A stretch of DNA of 11,369 nt, taken from the NCBI GenBank assembly GCA_944387755.1, contig CALXGC010000081.1, positions 1-11,369 on the forward strand, given 5' to 3'. Source of the stretch: an uncultured Oscillospiraceae bacterium. GTDB taxonomy: Bacteria; Bacillota_A; Clostridia; Oscillospirales; Oscillospiraceae. Numbering within the stretch: the stretch's first letter is position 1; every line of letters starts with the position of its first letter. The translations under genes and the position numbers were made by a program. The notes under the pieces were generated by a model that saw only the letters and a list, made by a program, of their open reading frames with translations, did no database searches and was not told the origin of the DNA. Shown here one piece after another: positions 7,602 to 11,369 of this stretch.

Positions 7602-7632
7602 CCCTGGAGCCGTTACGGCTCCAGGGTTTTTT
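7602..7632 (+). terminator. Rho-independent terminator of tRNA-Gln
   Basis: CCCTGGAGCCG (7602-7612) and CGGCTCCAGGG (7616-7626) form a perfect 11-bp stem with a TTA loop, followed directly by six T's (7627-7632). It starts 9 bases after the tRNA CCA end. The minus-strand side has no T-run, so it works in the plus direction only. Confidence 0.95.
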
Positions 7633-7651
7633 CTGCCCTGAAACGGGCGGT

Positions 7652-8299
7652 TCACCTGGAGAAATCCAAATCTCTCAGAGTGAATGTAAGCGCGCCCTCC
7701 GCCGCCGGAGCCAGGGCGCACTGGGGGAGGTAAAACTCCCACCCCTCCGCCGTGCGGCAGCAGTTTTGAAGGGACAGGGCGCGGGGGAGCTTTTGGGCGA
7801 AATTTCGATCCAGAAAGCAGCTTCCCGCCGCCCGGCGGGCCTCCCCCTGCTCGGTAAGCCGCGCCAGGAGACGGCGTCTTCTGGGAAGGAGCGGACGGGC
7901 CGGGAGGGGGACGCCCTCCGGCAGAGCCCACAGGTCCCCGGTGCGCACCTGGAGGGGCCGGCCGTCCCCGCGTATTTCCTGGGCGTCCATGCGGATGGAG
8001 AGCAGTTTTTCGTCCTGGAACCGAACCTCGCCGGAGAGCTGGGCGGTCCAGGGACAAAATCTCCGGCCCGCCTCCCGGCAGGCTGCGAAATCCAGGCAGG
8101 CCATGCAGTAGAGCTCGCGGCTCCACCGGCATTTCCAGGCCGCCGCCAGCCTCTGATACCAGCGGTTGATGCGCGCCCCGCCCCGGCCCCCTCCCGTTAC
8201 CTGGGGCCGGGACAGGGTGAGCTCCAGCACCGGAGCCTTCTCCAGCGTGAGCAGGCGCTTTTCCTCCGGCCAGCAGACCTGGAGGACAGACGTCTCCAT
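7652..8299 (-). CDS. DUF3298-domain protein, cytosolic-looking
   Basis: 215 residues on the minus strand. The C-terminal motif FYLPQCALAPAAEG (residues 189-202) matches the signature of DUF3298, the domain found in RsiV-type anti-sigma factors and related proteins, where the usual form is close to vFYFxPYxIAPYAAG. Upstream pieces also fit: INRWYQRLA (polar helix), a KLLSIRMDAQE strand and LQVRTGDLWAL, which matches the family's phrase for tG-x-x-x-x-L. RsiV-type proteins have an N-terminal membrane anchor; none is visible here, and no signal peptide either. Residues 130-160 are arginine-rich. The chosen ATG (8297-8299) lies 7 bases after AGGAGG; an ATG two codons earlier sits directly against that site. 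Divergent from yerC with 156 bp between. Its 3' end faces the tRNA unit. Function unknown; the domain call is by pattern recognition. Confidence 0.75.
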   Translation of the reverse strand: METSVLQVCWPEEKRLLTLEKAPVLELTLSRPQVTGGGRGGARINRWYQRLAAAWKCRWSRELYCMACLDFAACREAGRRFCPWTAQLSGEVRFQDEKLLSIRMDAQEIRGDGRPLQVRTGDLWALPEGVPLPARPLLPRRRRLLARLTEQGEARRAAGSCFLDRNFAQKLPRALSLQNCCRTAEGWEFYLPQCALAPAAEGALTFTLRDLDFSR

Positions 8300-8306
8300 A
8301 ACCATC

Positions 8307-8312
8307 CCTCCT
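8307..8312 (-). promoter_or_regulatory. Ribosome binding site fixing the start of the DUF3298 gene
   Basis: On the minus strand AGGAGG reads from 8312 to 8307. The ATG at 8305-8303 is only one base away, which is too close to initiate well; the ATG at 8299-8297 has 7-base spacing and is the likely start. Confidence 0.8.
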
Positions 8313-8382
8313 GTTCTCTGTCCATCCTATGTCCGGGGGTGGATATCTGCCCCTGTCTGCGGCGGCGCGTCGAGATTCGCTG

Positions 8383-8411
8383 TTTACTTTCATAAACTAA
8401 TGTGCTACAAT
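8383..8411 (+). promoter_or_regulatory. Promoter of the yerC operon, with an operator-like inverted repeat
   Basis: TTTACT (8383-8388, four of six consensus bases) and TACAAT (8406-8411) are spaced by 17 bp, and TG at 8403-8404 makes an extended -10. Transcription should start near 8418. GTTTA (8382-8386) and TAAAC (8393-8397) form an inverted repeat with a 6-base spacer that covers the -35 element and reaches into the spacer, a position where a bound repressor would block RNA polymerase. The operator reading is inference. Confidence 0.72.
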
Positions 8412-8455
8412 ATAAAAACAAAGAATATCTGCCCGCCGCGGGAAAGGAGCGTCCT

Positions 8456-8764
8456 ATGTCCAAGTTTTATGACAAGCCCTCCAGCGACCTGCTGTACCAC
8501 GCTCTGCTTCAGGTCCAGACGGTGGAGGAGTGCCGGCAATTTTTACAGGACCTGTGCACAGTGTCGGAGCTGAAGGCCATGGAACAGCGGATGGAAGTGG
8601 CTATGCTGCTGGACCAGGGCCTGATCTACAGCGAAATTTTAGAGCGCACCGGGGCCTCCAGCGCCACCATCAGCCGGGTCAACCGCTGCCTCCACTATGG
8701 CGCGGACGGCTACCGCACGGTGATTCCCCGCTTGAAGGAGGAGGGGGAGCATGGGAAGCTATGA
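8456..8764 (+). CDS. yerC: YerC/YecD family TrpR-like DNA-binding protein
   Basis: 102 residues, close to Bacillus YerC (104). The whole protein is a TrpR-superfamily fold: helical N-terminal half, then a helix-turn-helix at about residues 58-79 (YSEILERTGASSATISRVNR). The family consensus around SELKAMEQR and I-L-x-x-T-G-x-S-x-A-T-I-S-R-V-x-R is intact. It is expected to bind DNA as a dimer; its regulon and any small-molecule ligand are not well established for the family, so tryptophan binding should not be assumed. ATG 8456 was chosen because AAAGGAG (8443-8449) lies 6 bases upstream; an in-frame upstream GTG at 8402 would overlap the -10 box. The last 14 bases overlap the methyltransferase gene, so the two are translationally coupled. 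It may regulate its own promoter through the inverted repeat at 8382-8397. Confidence 0.92.
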   Translation: MSKFYDKPSSDLLYHALLQVQTVEECRQFLQDLCTVSELKAMEQRMEVAMLLDQGLIYSEILERTGASSATISRVNRCLHYGADGYRTVIPRLKEEGEHGKL

Positions 8765-9521
8765 ATTTTTGGCGGGGTGCTATGACGAACTCACCTATGA
8801 CGTGGGCTACTCCGCCTGGGCCGACTATATCGAGGCCCACTTCCGCAAAAAGGGCCTGCCGGGGAAGACGGTGCTGGATCTGGCCTGCGGCACGGGCTCG
8901 CTGACGCGGGAGCTGGCCCGGCGGGGGTATGAGATGATTGGGGTGGACCAGTCCCCGGAGATGCTGGCGGAGGCCGCGGAGAAAAACCGGGACGGGGAGG
9001 GCATTGCGCCTATTTTCCTGTGCCAGTCCATGGACAAGCTGGACCTGTATGGGACCATAGACGCCTGCGTGTGCTGTCTGGACAGCGTGAACTATGTCAC
9101 GGACCCCAGAAAACTCAAAAAAGCCTTTGAGCGGGTGTATCTGTTCCTCATGCCGGGGGGACTGTTTCTGTTTGACGTCAATACGCCGGAGAAGCTCCAG
9201 GGCCTGGACGGCCAGGTGTTCCTGGACGAGACGGAGGATGCCTACTGCGTGTGGCGGGCGGAGTACAGCAGGAGAAGCCGCCTGTGCTCCTATTTTATGG
9301 ACCTGTTCCGCCTGGACCGGGAGACCGGCCTGTGGGAGCGGGGGGAGGAGCTCCACCGGGAGCGGGCCTATACGCCGGAGGAGCTGACAGAGTATCTCCA
9401 GGCGGCGGGTTTTCAGGACATCCGCCGGTATGGCAACCGAAAGATGCGTCCCCCCAAGCCCGGCGAGGACCGCATCTTCTTTACCGCCCGGAAGGACCCC
9501 CATATGACCACACAAATTTGA
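8751..9521 (+). CDS. YqeM-like class I SAM-dependent methyltransferase
   Basis: 256 residues. The opening (YEFLAGCYDELTYDVGYSAW) is the YDxLxxDxxYxxW pattern of YqeM-type methyltransferases. Motif I is VLDLACGTGSLT (41-52), the acidic residue after strand 2 is D66 in GVDQSPEML, and the strand 5 region is LMPGGLFLFDVNTP (133-146). Together these form a complete SAM-binding Rossmann domain. An insertion with a cysteine cluster (ACVCCLD, 105-111) and a C-terminal cap ending in AYTPEELTEYLQAAGF probably build the substrate site. The substrate is not known for this group. The start overlaps the end of yerC by 14 bases, with a purine-rich GGAGGAGG-type site inside the yerC coding sequence. hslO begins 19 bases after the stop, so yerC, this gene and hslO form one operon. 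The link to Hsp33 may mean a protein-quality or stress-related role, but that is inference. Confidence 0.9.
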   Translation: MGSYEFLAGCYDELTYDVGYSAWADYIEAHFRKKGLPGKTVLDLACGTGSLTRELARRGYEMIGVDQSPEMLAEAAEKNRDGEGIAPIFLCQSMDKLDLYGTIDACVCCLDSVNYVTDPRKLKKAFERVYLFLMPGGLFLFDVNTPEKLQGLDGQVFLDETEDAYCVWRAEYSRRSRLCSYFMDLFRLDRETGLWERGEELHRERAYTPEELTEYLQAAGFQDIRRYGNRKMRPPKPGEDRIFFTARKDPHMTTQI

Positions 9522-9540
9522 GAAGAGTAAGGAGAACCAA

Positions 9541-10425
9541 ATGCGCGACGAAATCATACGAGCCATAACCGCGGACGGCCTGGTGAAGGCCTCTGTCATC
9601 ACCGGCCGGGACCTGGTGGAGCGGGCCCGGCAGATTCACACCCTGCTCCCGGTGGCCACCGCCGCCCTGGGGCGGACCCTGATGGCCGCCTCCATGATGG
9701 GCGACGCCCTGAAAATCGGCGGCGCGTCTGTCACCCTGCAAATCAAGGGCGGCGGACCGCTGGGTACGGTGCTGGCCGTGTCCGACGAGGGGGGCAACGT
9801 GCGGGGCTATGTGCAGAATCCCCATGTGGAGCTGATGGAAAAGACCCCCGGAAAGCTGGACGTGGGCCGGGCCGTGGGAGAGACGGGAAGCCTCACCGTC
9901 ATCAAGGACCTAGGCATGAAGGAGCCCTATGTGGGGACCATCGGCCTGCTGTCCGGGGAGATTGCCGACGACGTGGCCGCCTACTTCGTGGAGAGCGAAC
10001 AAATTCCCACCGCCTGCGCCCTTGGCGTGCTGGTGGGTACGGACCAGAGCGTCACCGCCGCCGGGGGGTACCTGATTCAGCTTCTCCCAGGGGCCGGAGA
10101 GGAGATTATCTCCAAAGTCGAGGCCGGCGTGGCCCGGGTGGGCTCGGTGAGCCGCGCTCTGGAGGGCGGCCTGGACGGCGAGGGCCTTCTGCGGGCGGTG
10201 CTGTCCGATTTTCAGCTGGAAATTCTGGAGACCCACCCGGTGGAGTACCGCTGTTACTGCTCCAGAGAGCGCGTCACCCGCGCCCTGGTGAGCATGGGGC
10301 GGCAGGAGCTGGCCTCCCTCATCGCGGAACAGGGACAGGCGGAGCTGACGTGCCAGTTCTGCGACAAAGTTTACCGCTATACCCGCCGGGAGCTGGAGGA
10401 TATTTTGGACGGGATGGGCCGGTGA
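9541..10425 (+). CDS. hslO: Hsp33 redox-regulated chaperonin
   Basis: 294 residues, the normal length for Hsp33. It is a cytosolic, ATP-independent holdase switched on by oxidation plus unfolding stress. The N-terminal dimer domain begins with DEIIRAITADGLVKASVI and contains the conserved GGGPLGTVLAVSD and GYVQNPHVEL segments. The C-terminal redox switch has all four zinc-binding cysteines: C238-x-C240 and C271-x-x-C274 (CQFCDKVY). In reduced form they hold zinc; oxidation forms two disulfides and exposes the client site. In an anaerobe this would serve during oxygen exposure or hypochlorite-type stress. AAGGAG (9529-9534) lies 6 bases before ATG. It is third in the operon after yerC and the methyltransferase. 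No strong terminator follows; a promoter for the next gene begins 41 bases after its stop, so some read-through is possible. Confidence 0.97.
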   Translation: MRDEIIRAITADGLVKASVITGRDLVERARQIHTLLPVATAALGRTLMAASMMGDALKIGGASVTLQIKGGGPLGTVLAVSDEGGNVRGYVQNPHVELMEKTPGKLDVGRAVGETGSLTVIKDLGMKEPYVGTIGLLSGEIADDVAAYFVESEQIPTACALGVLVGTDQSVTAAGGYLIQLLPGAGEEIISKVEAGVARVGSVSRALEGGLDGEGLLRAVLSDFQLEILETHPVEYRCYCSRERVTRALVSMGRQELASLIAEQGQAELTCQFCDKVYRYTRRELEDILDGMGR

Positions 10426-10466
10426 TATTTCACAAAGGCGCGCTTGCAGAACTTGGGAAAATCTGC

Positions 10467-10495
10467 TGGACAAAAAAATAAGCGTGTGCTAAGAT
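10467..10495 (+). promoter_or_regulatory. Promoter of the 3-hydroxyacyl-CoA dehydrogenase gene
   Basis: TGGACA (10467-10472, five of six consensus bases) and TAAGAT (10490-10495) are separated by 17 bp, with TG at 10487-10488 forming an extended -10. The start of transcription should fall near 10502. A short inverted repeat, GCAGA (10446-10450) and TCTGC (10462-10466), lies immediately upstream of the -35 element. Confidence 0.75.
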
Positions 10496-10501
10496 GAAAT
10501 T

Positions 10502-10542
10502 GCCGGATTCCGCCGAATCCGGCCTCCCGGGCAAGCGCCGGG
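10502..10542 (+). promoter_or_regulatory. Structured 5' leader: two hairpins
   Basis: GCCGGATTC (10502-10510) and GAATCCGGC (10515-10523) form a perfect 9-bp stem around a CGCC tetraloop. CCCGG (10526-10530) and CCGGG (10538-10542) form a second, weaker stem. The predicted transcript starts at or next to the first stem. Neither stem has a T-run, so terminators are unlikely. A 5'-terminal hairpin would protect the mRNA from decay, which suits a highly expressed fermentation gene. No known riboswitch pattern was recognised. Confidence 0.55.
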
Positions 10543-10581
10543 GGACTTCCTCACCTTTGTGAGAAAAAGAAGGAGATTGCC

Positions 10582-11369
10582 ATGGAAATCAGCAAAATCT
10601 TTGTGGTAGGCGCCGGCCTGATGGGCAGCGGCATCGCCCAGACCGCCCTCCAGTACGGCTATGAGGTCACGCTGAACGACCAGAGCCGGATTGCCCTTGA
10701 GCGGGGGCAGGCCGGCATCAGCAAGCGTCTGGACCGCCTGGTGGAGAAGGGCAAAATGACCCAGGAGGAGAAGGACGACTGCATGAGCCGCCTCACCGTC
10801 ACCCCCCGCCTGCACACCGCCTCCAACGTGGACCTGATTATTGAGGCCATCTTTGAGAACCTGGAGGCCAAATGCGCCATCTTCCAGCAGCTGGACAAGA
10901 TCTGCGACAGCCGCACCATCTTCGCCTCCAACACCTCCTCCATCTCCATGACCAGCCTGGCCGCCGCCACCGCCCGTCCGGAGAAGGTCGTGGGAATGCA
11001 CTTCTTCTCCCCTGTGCCCGTGATGGGCCTGGTGGAGATTGTCTACGGCCTGCGCACCTCTCAGGAGACCATCGACACCGTCACCGCCATCGGCGAGCAC
11101 ATGGGCAAGCGCACCATCCTGGCCAAGGATAAGCCCGGCTTCATCGTCAACCGTATGCTCCTGCCCATGCTCAACGAGGCCGTGCAGGTCCTGGACGAGG
11201 ACATCGGAACCGTGGAGGACGTGGACGAGGGCATGATGCGCGGCTGTAACCACCCCATGGGCCCCCTGGCTCTGGCGGACATGATCGGCCTGGACATCCT
11301 GCTGGAGGTTATGGAGACCTTCTACATCGACCTGGGCGACACCAAGTACCGCCCCGCCCACCTGCTGCG
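10582..11369 (+). CDS. hbd: 3-hydroxyacyl-CoA (3-hydroxybutyryl-CoA) dehydrogenase, cut by the window edge
   Basis: The first 262 residues are present; the family's usual length is about 280, so only the C-terminal tail is missing. The enzyme reduces acetoacetyl-CoA to 3-hydroxybutyryl-CoA in butyrate formation, or works in reverse in beta-oxidation. The NAD site is VVGAGLMGSGIA (8-19), with D33 after the second strand favouring NAD over NADP. Catalytic residues fit the clostridial Hbd pattern: S119 in SNTSS, H140 in GMHFF, E152 in VEIV, N190 in GFIVNR, and NHPMGPLALAD later. Two positions differ from the common HFFNPxPVMKLVE: S143 for Asn and G149 for Lys, near the CoA/substrate site. AAGGAG (10570-10575) lies 6 bases before ATG. 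Codon choice is very biased (ACC, ATC, GCC, CTG), as in highly expressed genes. crt, thl or bcd-etf genes may follow outside the window. Confidence 0.93.
   Translation, partial: MEISKIFVVGAGLMGSGIAQTALQYGYEVTLNDQSRIALERGQAGISKRLDRLVEKGKMTQEEKDDCMSRLTVTPRLHTASNVDLIIEAIFENLEAKCAIFQQLDKICDSRTIFASNTSSISMTSLAAATARPEKVVGMHFFSPVPVMGLVEIVYGLRTSQETIDTVTAIGEHMGKRTILAKDKPGFIVNRMLLPMLNEAVQVLDEDIGTVEDVDEGMMRGCNHPMGPLALADMIGLDILLEVMETFYIDLGDTKYRPAHLL

Noticed and set aside
7416..8393. 325-codon minus-strand frame spanning the tRNA and its terminator
   Set aside because: It crosses the tRNA, its promoter and its terminator, and overlaps the DUF3298 gene in another frame. The DUF3298 frame has a ribosome binding site and family motifs, and this one has neither.
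8402..8455. Upstream GTG start for yerC
   Set aside because: It would lie inside the promoter's -10 region, upstream of the predicted transcription start, and adds residues not present in YerC proteins.
10502..10542. Terminator for hslO
   Set aside because: The stems have no T-run after them and lie downstream of a good promoter for the next gene, so a leader structure fits better.
10489..11361. 290-codon minus-strand frame opposite the dehydrogenase gene
   Set aside because: The plus-strand frame from 10582 gives an unmistakable Hbd-family protein; the reverse frame is rich in His/Val/Gly with no recognisable domain.

Overview
The window looks like chromosome from a high-GC member of the Bacillota, class Clostridia, most like the Oscillospiraceae (Flavonifractor / Oscillibacter / Intestinimonas-type gut anaerobes). 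The basis is the gene set (AddA recombination nuclease, a YerC/TrpR-type regulator, Hsp33, a clostridial Hbd-type 3-hydroxyacyl-CoA dehydrogenase), strong AGGAGG ribosome binding sites, sigma-A promoters and GC-rich codon use. Species cannot be named from the sequence.

Layout. Bases 1-213 are non-coding and hold a GC-rich mosaic of a 23-bp direct repeat and four successive hairpins, reaching almost to the ribosome binding site of the first gene. Then come two paralogous BspA-type leucine-rich-repeat (LRR) proteins (214-1992 and 2047-3726), followed after 36 bp by addA (3763-7371). All three point the same way with short gaps and are probably co-transcribed. addB, the usual partner next to addA, is not in the window. 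A hairpin lies behind addA. A lone tRNA-Gln(CUG) (7520-7593) follows as a self-contained unit with its own consensus promoter and a textbook terminator; its first base pair is A1-U72, not the usual bacterial U1-A72.

On the minus strand (7652-8299) is a cytosolic-looking DUF3298 protein, divergent from a plus-strand operon of yerC (8456-8764), a YqeM-like SAM methyltransferase (8751-9521) and hslO/Hsp33 (9541-10425). An extended -10 promoter with an inverted repeat between its elements drives yerC. A further promoter and a structured 5' leader precede a 3-hydroxyacyl-CoA dehydrogenase gene (10582 to the right edge, about 20 residues short), probably part of a butyrate-type fermentation pathway.

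Most of the window is ordinary housekeeping sequence. The items most worth a second look are an alpha-helical module inside both LRR paralogs, their placement in front of an addA that lacks a neighbouring addB, the A1-U72 tRNA-Gln, and the repeat/hairpin mosaic at the left edge. I see no CRISPR array, transposase, integrase or recognised defence system.
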